From assembly GCA_000622025.1 (NCBI GenBank), contig JHWU01000011.1, positions 62,001 through 126,000 on the forward strand: 64,000 nt of DNA, in the 5' to 3' direction. The DNA comes from Lachnospiraceae bacterium AD3010. Its GTDB lineage: Bacteria; Bacillota; Clostridia; Lachnospirales; Lachnospiraceae. The position numbers were made by a program, and so were the translations under genes. This document shows, piece by piece, positions 19,232 through 28,399 of this stretch. The notes beneath the pieces are model-generated. The model searched no databases and was not told the DNA's origin. It was given only the letters and a program-made list of their open reading frames with translations. The stretch's first letter is position 1; the number at the start of each line of letters is the position of its first letter.

Positions 19232-19248
19232 AATGTTCAATGGACATT
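19232..19248. promoter_or_regulatory. Palindromic operator candidate between divergent sugar operons
   Basis: AATGTTCA-A-TGGACATT is a 17-bp near-perfect inverted repeat (7 of 8 arm positions match) in the only intergenic space between the transporter operon and rhaM. An AraC-type or LacI-type regulator could bind here; the response regulator encoded at 19626-21188 is the nearest candidate. Confidence 0.5.
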
Positions 19249-19310
19249 CGGGATAAAGTATTTTAAACTATCCGGTAAGATAAAAATAAAATCCCTAAGG
19301 AGGAAATACC

Positions 19311-19622
19311 ATGGTAAAAGGATTCAAAATGAAGCTTTATGAAGGACAGGCAGAGGAATACAGGAAGCGCCATAATGAGCTCTGGCCCGAGATGATCGAT
19401 ATGATACATGAGCATGGCGGGAAGAATTATTCCATCTTTCTCGATGAAGAGACAAATGTACTCTTCGGCTACATAGAGATAGAGGACGAAAAAAAGTGGG
19501 CTGAGGGAGCAGACACCGCGATCAACAGAAAGTGGTGGGACTTCATGGCACCCATAATGGAGACCAATCCCGACAACAGCCCCGTTGCTGTTGACCTTCG
19601 TGAAATGTTCCATCTGGACTGA
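19311..19622 (+). CDS. rhaM: L-rhamnose mutarotase
   Basis: A 103-residue RhaM-family protein of dimeric alpha/beta barrel fold. KLYEGQAEEYRKRHNELWPE contains the conserved Tyr and His of the active site, and INRKWWDFMAPIM is the family signature near residue 70. It speeds interconversion of the alpha and beta anomers of L-rhamnose in the cytoplasm. It follows a strong AAGGAGGAAAT site. Its presence is the best clue that the neighbouring transporter and isomerase handle rhamnose or a similar 6-deoxy sugar. It precedes the response regulator by 3 bases. Confidence 0.93.
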   Translation: MVKGFKMKLYEGQAEEYRKRHNELWPEMIDMIHEHGGKNYSIFLDEETNVLFGYIEIEDEKKWAEGADTAINRKWWDFMAPIMETNPDNSPVAVDLREMFHLD

Positions 19623-19625
19623 GAA

Positions 19626-21188
19626 ATGACACTGCTTATCGTTGATGATGAAGATCTTACACGAAGCGGCATTGCCGCCGCGATCAGAAAGACGGATCTT
19701 CAGATAGACAGAATACTGGAAGCAGATGACGGTATCAGGGGCGTGGATACCGCTTTGAAAGAGCGCCCGGATATCATCCTCAGCGATATACGTATGTCCA
19801 GGATGTCCGGTATCGATATGGTCGATTCCCTTAAGGAAAAGCTTCCCGATACCGTCTTCATATTTATGAGCGGATATTCCGACAGAGAATATCTGAAGGA
19901 AGCTATACGCTTAAAGGCTGTCAGCTTTATAGAAAAGCCGGTGGATCTTAAGGAGCTGGAAGGTGCCCTTAAGGAGGCGATACGTTTAAGGGATGAGATC
20001 CGTCAGTCCAGACAGTCAAAGCTCTTTGAAAGCAGGGCTGCTGCAGCCAGGCTCGCCCTTTCCCTGACCCTTCCTCCCGAGGAAGCAGGGGAGCTTTCAA
20101 CAGAGCTTACGGGAGACGAGGTAAGTAACAGGGTCAGAAGCAACAGATTCATCACCACCTTCATAGTGAAGGCCACCGTCTCTTTAGACACACTGGGTTC
20201 TGATGAAAAGAAGCGGATCAATGATTCCTTTGATGTCTTTCTGGAGAGCATCCGCTGCGGTGAGATCAATATAGTTAAGCATGACCAGTATCTGGTATAT
20301 CACATCTTTTCCCCGGAGAAGCTCACGGAAAAGAATATCCGGCTTATTGGCGGCACCCTCAAGGATATTCTGGGAGATAAGCTGAAATTCTTTATTTCCG
20401 CAGGAAATACCGTATCGGGACTTGAAAATGCCTGGAGCTCCTATAATCAGGCCGTGCTCCTTATGCAGTCTTCATTTTTCAAGGACTACGGCTGCATAAT
20501 ATATGACAGCAATGAAGAGCTCCTCCCTGCGCCACGGGTGCTTCCCGATCCCTCGGACGCCTACCTTATGGCACTGCTTTCAGGGGACAGGGAAAAGGTA
20601 AATAAGACCGAGGAGCAGATAGAAAGCTCCCTTTCGGATTCCAGAAATCTCCTGCCGAATCAGGTCAGGGATATTTATTATAAGCTTTTTACCGCGGTAT
20701 CTGATGCTTACCGTAAGCTCTCCATCCCTCCGGATTCCTTCTTTTCAACCTCCGAGTCGCTTCTTGGCTTTGTACAGGAGTGTAATACCCTACATGAGCT
20801 GTCCGGATATTTAAGTGAAAGATCCCGGATACTCCTGGAATCCATGGTCGATAAGGAGCCGGATAATCCCACCGTCTTTTCCATCAAGGAATATGTATCA
20901 AAAAACTACTCCCGGGAGGATCTTTCCGTGAAAGAGATAAGCGGCTATGTACATATGTCCTCGGCCTACGTATGTACCCTGTTTAAGAATGAGACCGGGA
21001 TCACCCTGAACCAGTACATAACCCTTTACCGTATGGATAAGGCAAAGGAATTCCTGTCGGATCCCGGTTACACCATTTCCGACATTTCCTTAAAGGTCGG
21101 CTATTCCGACGGAAATTATTTCGGAAAATCCTTCAAGAAAAATGTAGGAATGACCCCCGGCGAATACCGTGCCCATATACTGCTATGA
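19626..21188 (+). CDS. AraC-type response regulator (YesN-like)
   Basis: A 520-residue regulator. The receiver domain spans residues 1-120, with the acidic pair in LLIVDDED, phospho-acceptor Asp in IILSDIRMS near residue 53 and the Lys of FIEKPV. A linker of about 270 residues follows. The C-terminal AraC DNA-binding domain (from about residue 418) contains the helix-turn-helix LSVKEISGYVHMSSAYVC and the signature ISDISLKVGYSDGNYFGKSF. It overlaps the kinase gene by 4 bases. It probably activates the divergent sugar operon in response to an extracellular cue. Confidence 0.93.
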   Translation: MTLLIVDDEDLTRSGIAAAIRKTDLQIDRILEADDGIRGVDTALKERPDIILSDIRMSRMSGIDMVDSLKEKLPDTVFIFMSGYSDREYLKEAIRLKAVSFIEKPVDLKELEGALKEAIRLRDEIRQSRQSKLFESRAAAARLALSLTLPPEEAGELSTELTGDEVSNRVRSNRFITTFIVKATVSLDTLGSDEKKRINDSFDVFLESIRCGEINIVKHDQYLVYHIFSPEKLTEKNIRLIGGTLKDILGDKLKFFISAGNTVSGLENAWSSYNQAVLLMQSSFFKDYGCIIYDSNEELLPAPRVLPDPSDAYLMALLSGDREKVNKTEEQIESSLSDSRNLLPNQVRDIYYKLFTAVSDAYRKLSIPPDSFFSTSESLLGFVQECNTLHELSGYLSERSRILLESMVDKEPDNPTVFSIKEYVSKNYSREDLSVKEISGYVHMSSAYVCTLFKNETGITLNQYITLYRMDKAKEFLSDPGYTISDISLKVGYSDGNYFGKSFKKNVGMTPGEYRAHILL

Positions 21189-23011
21189 AAAAGAGCTTTG
21201 ATCCTGTTCATTACTTTTTGAATGACTTAAGCTTTTCAAAAAAGCTTCTGATCTCATTCTTCATCCTTCTCCTGATACCCTCTCTTGCAGTATCGGTACT
21301 TATGTACGGGGAGATCACGGATCTTGTGGTGACTGATACCATAGCAAATTCCAGAAACCTGTCCGAGCAGACGGCATATACGGTAAACACGGTGACCAGC
21401 CGTATAAAAAACGTATCGGACATTCTTTCCAACGATTCCTATCTCCGGGAGATAGCCATGCATCCCGCCTTTTCCCATACAGATGATCTGGAGGTCTCCA
21501 GGGTCCTTAAGGACTCTTTCATGTCCTCGATTAATTCCTTCTTAAACGATCCTCTGGTAAAGGGAATACGTATCTATCTCGATACCCCCTATCAGGATCT
21601 GTACGAGGAATCCGGTTACAATGATATTTTCCAGTCCATGGATCTCACAAGAGGCAGCTACTGGAGCGGCATAATGAGCACCAATGAAACGGATGCCCTC
21701 TACTGTGCCCCCTTCTACCTTTCAAACCGTGAACGTGAAACCCTCGGTGATCTTTCATATGTGAAGCGGATACGTTATGAGATGTCGGAGAAAAAGGACG
21801 CGGCCACAGCTGCCTATCTCGTGGTCTATTATTCATCCGACAGCCTCTCCGAAGCCCTGACCTTCGAAACAGGGGAAAGCGAAGCCGTGAATTACATAAT
21901 AAATGAGAGAGACAACCTGATCGCCTATTCGGACATGGCTCTTGCCGCCACCTATTTCCTTAATAATGATGATATGGAAAGGCTTATACCGGAAACCAAT
22001 ACCTTTGTAAAAAGGGAGGTCATCGGACGGGAAATGTATATGAGCCGGTATCTTATCGAGAACAGCGGCTGGTATCTGGTTTCGGTAATAAGCGCCGGTC
22101 CCTTAAATGACCGCGTGAGATCCATACTTATGCGCTATGTGCTTATCTACATCTTCTCCGTTATCATCGCCCTTGCGGTCTCATACTATATGGGCAGCTC
22201 CATTTCCTCCCGTATAGAAAATGTCATAAGGAAAATGGAGAGGACACATCATACAAAGGTTCACAAGATAAAGGAGGAATCCGGCAGGGATGAGATCGGA
22301 GACTTTGTTCTGACCTATAATCACATGGCCGATCAGATAAATGAACTTATCGAACGCCAGACGGAAGCTGCGGAACAGATCAAAACCTCGGAATTCAATG
22401 CTCTTCAGTCCCAGATAAATCCGCATTTTCTCTATAACACACTTGATATGATAAACTGGCTTGCCCTAAGTAATGAAAACAGCAGGGTTACGGAGGCTGT
22501 CCAGTCCCTCTCTAGGTTTTATAAGCTCACCCTTTCCAAAAAGAAAACTTTGGATACCGTAGAGCATGAGCTTGAACATGTCTCCCTCTATGTGAAGCTG
22601 CAGAATATGCGCTTTGACAACAAGATAGATTTTATCGTGGATGTCCCGGACAATCTGATGTCCTATGAGATCCCGAAGCTTACCTTCCAGCCCATTGTAG
22701 AAAACGCCATAGTCCACGGGATCTTTGAAAAGGAGGACCGGAGCGGAACCATTGTCCTCACAGCCTGGAGCGAGGAGAACGATATGCTTTTCCTTATTTC
22801 CGATGACGGAGTCGGAATGGATGAAGAGACCTGTAATTCCATACTTATGGAAAACTCTCCCAGGGTAAGTTCGGATCATGGCAGCAATATCGGTGTATTT
22901 AATACGCATAACCGCCTTAAGCTTCTGTACGGCAGTTCATACGGTCTGTCATACAGAAGCACTCCCGGAGAAGGAACCGAAGTTACCGTTAGGATCCCCG
23001 TCTCCCAATGA
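21185..23011 (+). CDS. Sensor histidine kinase (YesM-like)
   Basis: A 608-residue membrane kinase. TM1 lies near residues 17-40 (KKLLISFFILLLIPSLAVSV), an extracytoplasmic sensor region of about 260 residues follows, and TM2 lies near 318-335. A HAMP region comes next. The His_kinase domain has QSQINPHFLYNTLDMINWL with the phospho-acceptor His near residue 417, and the HATPase domain has PIVENAIVHGIFE and DDGVGMDE. The lytTR/AraC-linked YesM family often senses sugars through an ABC binding protein. It forms a two-component pair with the preceding gene. Confidence 0.93.
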   Translation: MKKSFDPVHYFLNDLSFSKKLLISFFILLLIPSLAVSVLMYGEITDLVVTDTIANSRNLSEQTAYTVNTVTSRIKNVSDILSNDSYLREIAMHPAFSHTDDLEVSRVLKDSFMSSINSFLNDPLVKGIRIYLDTPYQDLYEESGYNDIFQSMDLTRGSYWSGIMSTNETDALYCAPFYLSNRERETLGDLSYVKRIRYEMSEKKDAATAAYLVVYYSSDSLSEALTFETGESEAVNYIINERDNLIAYSDMALAATYFLNNDDMERLIPETNTFVKREVIGREMYMSRYLIENSGWYLVSVISAGPLNDRVRSILMRYVLIYIFSVIIALAVSYYMGSSISSRIENVIRKMERTHHTKVHKIKEESGRDEIGDFVLTYNHMADQINELIERQTEAAEQIKTSEFNALQSQINPHFLYNTLDMINWLALSNENSRVTEAVQSLSRFYKLTLSKKKTLDTVEHELEHVSLYVKLQNMRFDNKIDFIVDVPDNLMSYEIPKLTFQPIVENAIVHGIFEKEDRSGTIVLTAWSEENDMLFLISDDGVGMDEETCNSILMENSPRVSSDHGSNIGVFNTHNRLKLLYGSSYGLSYRSTPGEGTEVTVRIPVSQ

Positions 23012-23060
23012 CCATCATGCTCAGGTCAACGCTGATCGCCTTATCTCCTGCGAAGTCAAA

Positions 23061-23418
23061 TACCGCATCCTGAACCGCGCCGACCTCTCTTTGCAGTGAT
23101 CCGTATAGATCATCCTTTTCCGTACTCTCAGCGGAAGCATTTGCAGCGGATAAAGCGGCCTGCGCCGTACTGGGAGGCGGTGTATATGATGAAATGGGTT
23201 TCATTGACTGGATCTATACCTCTCCGGAATACCGCGAAAAGGGGGCTGCCTCTTCTCTTCTAAAAGCATTTTCCTCTCTTCTTGACAGGATAGATAAAAA
23301 GGTGATAGAGATCGGTTTTTCGGATGATATCGAGGGGCTTACGGAATTTCTGGAGTCGGAAGGATTCCTTATCTCCGAAAACAGCGAGAGATATTCCGTA
23401 CCCCTTGCGGATGCTTAA
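23061..23418 (+). pseudogene. GNAT acetyltransferase, frameshifted
   Basis: One frame reads KYRILNRADLSL up to a stop near 23,099. Another frame continues with DPYRSSFSVLSAEAFAAD and runs to 23,418 through IYTSPEYREKGAASSLLKAF, which is the acetyl-CoA-binding motif A of GNAT enzymes (R-x-x-G-x-A/G). The C-terminus FLESEGFLISENSERYSV also fits the family. The join needs a shift of one or two bases near 23,091-23,099. This is either a real frameshift or a sequencing error. It follows the kinase gene on the same strand. Confidence 0.55.
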
Positions 23419-23664
23419 ATTCTTTTCGTCATTCACTTTTACTTCCCCCCCTTTAATGTAGTGAATATTTGTCTATTCATAATAAAATGATTCGAACGCC
23501 AAAAGTCACATTTTATTAACATGGGCTTTCTCCCACCAACACACACTCCGAAAAAGGCAGACGTTTCTTCCGGCTGCCGGAAATATGTAGTCGAGTATAT
23601 CAAGAGTGGGGATAAAAAACAGGGTAATTATAATAATCGGCGTAATTCAGTATAAAAGGCGAAA

Positions 23665-23877
23665 TTAAATATAACGCTTTTCGAAACCGCACTCAAAGCA
23701 TTTTATATATGTCATATGGTCATTCTGGTAATGCACCTCAGTATCGGAGCTGCCACATTCAGAACACTCTTCTCCTCCATACTGTACATTTTCCGTTCCC
23801 TGGGTTATTTCCGTTCCTCCGGAAACACCCTTAAGAGAGTCATCACTTAACCTATTTCTCTTCAGTTTATCATCCAT
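23665..23877 (-). CDS. Small double-glycine-leader peptide with Cys4 tail
   Basis: A 70-residue peptide. The N-terminus, MDDKLKRNRLSDDSLKGVSG and G, closely matches bacteriocin/RiPP double-glycine leaders (LSDEELxxVSGG), cut by peptidase-ABC transporters. The remaining 50 residues contain CSECG and CFECG separated by about 18 residues, a likely zinc ribbon. The ATG at 23877 follows GGAGG at 9 bases. No transporter or maturation enzyme is nearby. It may be a secreted small protein or a relic of the leader-bearing families common in Lachnospiraceae. Confidence 0.65.
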   Translation of the reverse strand: MDDKLKRNRLSDDSLKGVSGGTEITQGTENVQYGGEECSECGSSDTEVHYQNDHMTYIKCFECGFEKRYI

Positions 23878-24010
23878 ACAGCGTGTCCTCCAAAACAGGG
23901 CATACCAATCCCCCATATATATTTATACGAAAGAAACTCAAAAATGACAACAAAAGCAGAAAGGAAAAATTTACCCTTAAGGCCTAGAAGATCCCGGAGC
24001 CTTGCTGATA

Positions 24011-24097
24011 GAGCGACAGACGGGGCGCTCAAGGTCCGGGGGACCTCGGTTTAGCGCCGACCGGAGTGGAACGGAGACCGAACCCGCGGAGCGGGTT
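24011..24097 (+). repeat. Copy A: tRNA-Gly 3' end with 56-bp hairpin element
   Basis: The plus strand reads GAGCGACAGACGG (complement of a tRNA-Gly 3' end), then the 56-bp element 24024-24079, then GAACCCGC and a short hairpin AACCCGC-GGA-GCGGGTT (24081-24097). Outer stem is GGCGCT (24024-24029) with AGCGCC (24053-24058). Inner stem is AGGTCC (24032-24037) with GGACCT (24041-24046). This is the leftmost copy, close to the core chromosome. Confidence 0.85.
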
Positions 24098-24147
24098 TCC
24101 GTATGTCTCTCTTTATATCTGGTAACCAGAACGGTAACCACATTTTC

Positions 24148-24639
24148 CTATGACTGAACCCATATGGCGATATCTATAAGTTCTCCGCTATTCTTTCTTG
24201 CGGTACAGTTATATTCTGATTTATCAGAAACTATATGTAATTCTTTTTTACCCCTGCGGTAAGTAAAGGTATCCATTTGGGAGACCATTGTCTCGCTTAA
24301 TTAGAAATCACAACCTATATTCGGCTTAAACAATACTACCACTGACAGATTGTTGATAACTATTTCTGCATTTCAGTCGTTCAGGGTGTACTTAGGAATA
24401 ATATACACGCTGGCTGTCTCTGCTTCTTTTCCAAAGCCGGTTACCTTTGCGGTTATCTCTGCCTTTTTCGCCTCAGGAAAGGCTTTCAGAAAGAATTCTA
24501 CATCCGAACACCAAACAGGAATACGTGCCCCGGAGTCATACATAAGCCTGAAAGCAACAGTATCGGTCTCATAATCAAAGACCTGTCTGACGCTGCGGTT
24601 AGTCAACGGAAATATTAATGTCTGCGTCGATGATCCCAT
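24148..24639 (-). pseudogene. Retropepsin-like aspartyl protease, frameshifted
   Basis: The first 88 codons encode a protein with RLMYDSGARIPVWCSDVEFF, a retropepsin-like D-S-G-A motif, and stop at 24373. A second frame downstream continues with VLFKPNIGCDF, an in-frame stop, then SETMVSQMDTFTYRRGKK and ends at 24148. The parts align in order with the intact gene at 33332-33754 (YDTGARYSCFSANII, then LVGYDIIRQISRM). The gene therefore appears broken by at least one frameshift. Its start overlaps the preceding small gene, as in the intact pair. Confidence 0.6.
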
Positions 24640-24862
24640 AAAAATCCCCTTCAGAGGTTCTGTAGAACTTATATCCTTTCTTTTGATTATCTATACGGAA
24701 GCGCATTATATCATCGTCTGATTTTACCGTTACTATGATGCCTGAAATAATGTCCGGCCCATCCATTTCGGCGTCCTTGATAACAACCCATCTGTCGGGG
24801 TATTCCTTTACCATTTCATCCCAGGACATACGTCTATTCTGTTCAGTCGCTATAGCTGGCAT
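24599..24862 (-). CDS. Small protein paired with retropepsin-like gene (copy 1)
   Basis: An 87-residue protein. It shares a layout with the product of 33732-33992: a W-x-E/D-E-x-x-x-EYPD segment (SWDEMVKEYPDRWVVIKDAE) followed by an alternating strand-helix pattern. A GGAGGGG site precedes the ATG. Both copies overlap a retropepsin-like gene, so the two proteins probably work together. Function unknown. Confidence 0.65.
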   Translation of the reverse strand: MPAIATEQNRRMSWDEMVKEYPDRWVVIKDAEMDGPDIISGIIVTVKSDDDIMRFRIDNQKKGYKFYRTSEGDFYGIIDADINISVD

Positions 24863-25082
24863 ATCACCCCTCCCTCGTATACGGGATTCTATCTATGATA
24901 GAAGTAAAAAATTATCTTTCCATACCAATGTAATTTTATCATATTGTATAGGGAATTTTGAACAGACGATAAGTATCCAGGCGTATGACCGATAATTACT
25001 TCTTGTTTACAAGATCCTTAAGGGCCGGTCATGATTATTCATATTCACAGATATATCCCCGATGAGCATGTTTAGCATTTTC

Positions 25083-26126
25083 TTATTTCCCATGATGTTC
25101 CTTTAGAAATTCCTCCACTATCTTTTCGCTTTCAGCTCCGGCTTTTTCATTTCCTTCTATCGTTCCACCAAGTCTGATCCTCATACCAAACTCTGAAGCT
25201 ATACCGTCTCCCGAAAACATGTGACCTGCATTTTCATAAGAGTATATAACCGTGTTTGCAGACTTACTCTTAATTAACTCTGCCATGGAAAGAGTGTCCA
25301 TCATCCCATCATCTTCACCTACCAAAATCAGGATATCTCCCTCTATATTCTGAACCGGAATAAGCTTTTCATCCCTTTGGGGATCCGATTCAAGAGCAGC
25401 AGAATATATCCCTCTGAAGTTCATAGGAGATCCTATAATCATCGGAAATAGCATATCCTTAAACAGAGCAGAGAAAGGAGCCTTTTGTATATCAACATAA
25501 GGAACCTCTTCACCTTTCCATGTCCACGAAGAAGCAGCGCTTACATCATTATAGTTTAGACCGGAAAAACTATATGCTACAGGTGCAAATAACATCACAT
25601 TTGAAATTTCATCATATCTGGCTGCAAGATTTAAAACGTACTCTGCCCCTTTTGATGCACCCACAATGGTAATTGGATAATTATCATCAATATTGTTATT
25701 TATATAATCGAGAACATCGCTAAACTGTTCCAACGGTACTTTTGTGAGCTCTTTGGGTTGATTTTTCATTCCAAACATGAATACGGACAATGTTTCATAG
25801 CCTTTTTCTGCATAGCTTTGTGCCACTTCAAAAAAAGGACTGCCATCAGAACCGCCGTAACATACAATTACTCCCTTAGACTGTTTATTATCCGGAATCA
25901 GATGAAATCCCTGAAAAGCACCATTATCAACAATCCTTACTTCAATCCCATCCAACTCCGTTGGATATTGACTTGTATCTGTCACATCAACATCAGTGAG
26001 AGATTCCGCACTGCCATATTTATGATCGTTATACAGTCTTAAACAAAAAATCACCCCGGCAAGGATCACTATGATACATACTATGACCAGTAATACCAAA
26101 AAAATCCCTTTTAGTATTTTTTTCAT
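25083..26126 (-). CDS. Membrane-anchored alpha/beta hydrolase (BAAT-C-like)
   Basis: A 347-residue protein with an N-terminal membrane anchor (about residues 8-30) and a hydrolase domain outside the cell. The nucleophile elbow is GASKGAE (Ser near residue 157), the acid is probably in GEDDGMMD near residue 272, and the His is in NAGHMF near 298. The C-terminal half resembles acyl-CoA thioesterase/bile acid-CoA transferase C domains (BAAT_C). The substrate is unknown. GGAGG precedes the ATG. It stands alone among remnants. Confidence 0.8.
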   Translation of the reverse strand: MKKILKGIFLVLLVIVCIIVILAGVIFCLRLYNDHKYGSAESLTDVDVTDTSQYPTELDGIEVRIVDNGAFQGFHLIPDNKQSKGVIVCYGGSDGSPFFEVAQSYAEKGYETLSVFMFGMKNQPKELTKVPLEQFSDVLDYINNNIDDNYPITIVGASKGAEYVLNLAARYDEISNVMLFAPVAYSFSGLNYNDVSAASSWTWKGEEVPYVDIQKAPFSALFKDMLFPMIIGSPMNFRGIYSAALESDPQRDEKLIPVQNIEGDILILVGEDDGMMDTLSMAELIKSKSANTVIYSYENAGHMFSGDGIASEFGMRIRLGGTIEGNEKAGAESEKIVEEFLKEHHGK

Positions 26127-26329
26127 TGTCTACCTCCGCATCAACAGGCTACTATGGTTCCGGGGATTACTGTTATCATTCTTCTAATCTGTCTAAATAG
26201 AAGGCCCATCCTGGAAACCCACGATATTCCATTTGCCCATTCCTACGAGTTCTACTTTAACCCTTGTTCCGGGATCCAGCATTTTGCCTATTGCATAATA
26301 CGCGGCAACAATCTCTCTTCCGGTATATG

Positions 26330-26863
26330 CTATTTCTTTTTGCTGAGGTAGCTCGAGACGGCAAATCCGGCAGCCCCTCCTATAACGAGCAGCTTGACTA
26401 TCGAGAACACAAACAGCACCACTCCCAATACGGCAACGACTACTCCTCCCCATTTAAGGAATTTGAACACAGTGGCATCCGAGGCACCGATATCTTCAGA
26501 ATATATCTCCTGGGGGTCATTCGGATCAACAAAAACGGTATAATTCTGTCCGACAGCAAACTTGTCCTTATATGTGCTGCTATATGATCCCGTTATTGAC
26601 TGGTATGTCTGGCCGTTATACTCATATTCAAATACGGGCGTGACGGCATTTGATGGCTTATTGCTGTCCGTGCCGGTATTCTCCGACCGCTCGAAGCTTA
26701 CGACTTCCGCCTGTACCGCTTCGGTACACCTCGCCCTGGCATTCGCATCCTGTTTTGTCATAAAGGACGAGATGAAAACCATGGCTATGCCCACGAACGA
26801 GAATATTATCGGGGCAAAAAACCTGCCTATGGGACCTGAACTGGATCTTGTAGTAACTCTCAT
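26330..26863 (-). CDS. DUF3592-like membrane protein
   Basis: A 177-residue protein with a helix near residues 14-34, an extracytoplasmic segment with VTPVFEYEYNGQTYQSITGS and YTVFVDPNDPQEIYSE (the DUF3592 pattern), and a C-terminal helix near residues 138-158. AGGAGG precedes the start at 26863. Function unknown. About 140 bases downstream is a short in-frame remnant that does not clearly belong to it. Confidence 0.75.
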   Translation of the reverse strand: MRVTTRSSSGPIGRFFAPIIFSFVGIAMVFISSFMTKQDANARARCTEAVQAEVVSFERSENTGTDSNKPSNAVTPVFEYEYNGQTYQSITGSYSSTYKDKFAVGQNYTVFVDPNDPQEIYSEDIGASDATVFKFLKWGGVVVAVLGVVLFVFSIVKLLVIGGAAGFAVSSYLSKKK

Positions 26864-27171
26864 TTTCTTACCTCCTGTCTATACTTTTCGTCCTGCTTTC
26901 AGGAATTTTTTTGTGCTTTGTCATTTTATACGGAATTATATCCTGCACTGTCAGCTGTTTGGGGTATTCGGTCGTTTTCCGTGCGTATCCGGTAATACTA
27001 AGGGAAAACTATCCCCATAGATCGTACTATTCTCCTTTTCCTATAATTGCATTTTTCAAAGCCCTTTGGGGTTTGGTCCGTACTGGTTCTCGCCCGGAAC
27101 GGAATCTTTAATGAACCACAGCATCATGTAGATCTGCCCGGCAAAAGGGATGCTATCGGCAGGATGGAGCC

Positions 27172-27418
27172 CGCTCTTCTTAAGCTAAATAATATACGCA
27201 GTAAGATCGGTGCACAGCAGAATCGCTTAGAGCATACAATCAAGAACCAGCTAAATGTCATAGAAAATACACAGGCTTCGGAGTCTCTGATTCGTGATGC
27301 GGATATGGCGGACGAGATGGTAAAATATTCCAAAGAAGGAATCTTACAGCAGGCGGGTCAGGCAATGCTGTCACAGGCCAATCAAGCCAATCAGGGCGTT
27401 CTCTCACTTCTTCAGTAA
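27172..27418 (+). pseudogene. Flagellin C-terminal fragment
   Basis: The frame encodes LNNIRSKIGAQQNRLEHTI, then QLNVIENTQASESLIRDADM and ADEMVKYSKEGILQQAGQAM, ending in LLQ. This is the conserved D0/D1 C-terminus of flagellin. The N-terminal two thirds are missing; upstream codons make no sense as flagellin. It is a 5'-truncated remnant, consistent with a flagellated host and local rearrangement. Confidence 0.85.
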
Positions 27419-27907
27419 TAAGATACAATATGATGTCATAAGTATTTATTCTATTATAATTTAATATCCGACAGGCAAGTTTTCGTTTGATTTCTGTACA
27501 ACTCTCGCAGATTACCGTAACGAATATACCAAACACGTTGACCTAAACATGTCAAATTATAAAAGCTGGATCTACTTAAGGGAGCTGGAACGGAGTCAAC
27601 GGTATAAGGAGAGCATAAGGTTTTATATGGTGATGAGTTTACACCTTTGACGGAAAAACATAGCGGAGCCTTCATATTTTACCCACAAAGGAGAACCACT
27701 TACTGATATTGCAACAAGAACCCAGTGGAAATAATAGTATAATTCAATAATATCCTTAAGATCCTAGATAGTGAGAGCTACTGCCTGAGCTTTTATTTAT
27801 GTTATTGAGAATACGAGGAGGTGGTATCAAAAAGTATGCACATCAAGTGGGACGTCCCAAAAGGGGCTGTCCATAGATTTAGGGACTGTTTATCAGTCTT
27901 CAGTCTG
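27419..27907. other. Degenerate stretch without an intact gene
   Basis: Short open pieces such as YGDEFTPLTEKHSGAF and FTHKGEPLTDIATRTQ occur in different frames near 27,620-27,740. They look like decayed coding sequence, but no family is recognised. No convincing promoter is seen. Confidence 0.4.
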
Positions 27908-28026
27908 AGATGAGCGGATGCTCATCTTTTTAGAGCGACAGACGGGGCGCTCGAGGTCCGGGGGACCTCGGTTTAGCGCCGACCGGAGTGGAACGGAGAC
28001 CGAACCCGCGGTCTCCACCTTGGCAA
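27908..28026 (-). repeat. Copy B: 3' half of tRNA-Gly(GCC) interrupted by the 56-bp element
   Basis: On the minus strand TTGCCAAGGTGG (anticodon loop GCC and 3' anticodon stem), AGACC and GCGGGTTC (T arm) run from 28026 to 28002. The 56-bp element occupies 28001-27946 and the tRNA then resumes with CCGTCTGTCGCTC. The 5' anticodon stem is not complementary, so only the half from the anticodon loop on is tRNA-derived, the usual crossover point of tyrosine integrases. A hairpin (AGATGAGC, 27908-27915, with GCTCATCT, 27920-27927) lies beside the tRNA end. Confidence 0.8.
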
Positions 28027-28193
28027 TCAGCCTTCCCGGCTACATACCATATACTTAACGTGATATAGCATTGGATTAGCGATTAGACAACATATCTTGA
28101 GCTTATACAGCATTGTTTTTACCTTATGTCATTTTTCTTCATCAATTTTTCATCAGAAAACAATGCTATGTGTCCCGAAAATCAATGTATGTG

Positions 28194-28397
28194 TTATGCG
28201 TACATCAGTTTTCCCTTGGGTTCCGGTATTGTCCTGCCATCTTCCTTAGCCACCTCTATCCACTCTGAAATGATGACCTCTGCATTTGCAACAGCTTCAG
28301 CTCTTGTTTTTCCATCAGCCATGCACCCGGGAAGCTCTGGAACTTCTACCAGATAGCAATTATCTTCATCAGACCAGTAAATAATCATTTCATACAT
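28194..28397 (-). CDS. hicB: HicB-type antitoxin
   Basis: A 67-residue HicB-fold protein: IYWSDEDNCYLVEVPELPGC followed by ADGKTRAEAVANAEVIISEW is the typical partial RNase H-like domain. It lacks a C-terminal DNA-binding domain, so it is a short HicB. It lies 2 bases after hicA on the same strand, and would neutralise it by binding. Confidence 0.88.
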   Translation of the reverse strand: MYEMIIYWSDEDNCYLVEVPELPGCMADGKTRAEAVANAEVIISEWIEVAKEDGRTIPEPKGKLMYA

Positions 28398-28399
28398 AA

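Noticed and set aside
26193-26453. 86-codon minus frame overlapping the DUF3592-like gene
   Set aside because: The first half is out of frame with the real gene. Only the final 40 codons read plausibly, too little to name a gene.
27933-28026. Functional tRNA-Gly gene
   Set aside because: Only the half from the anticodon loop is present, and the T arm is interrupted by 56 bp, so no tRNA can form.
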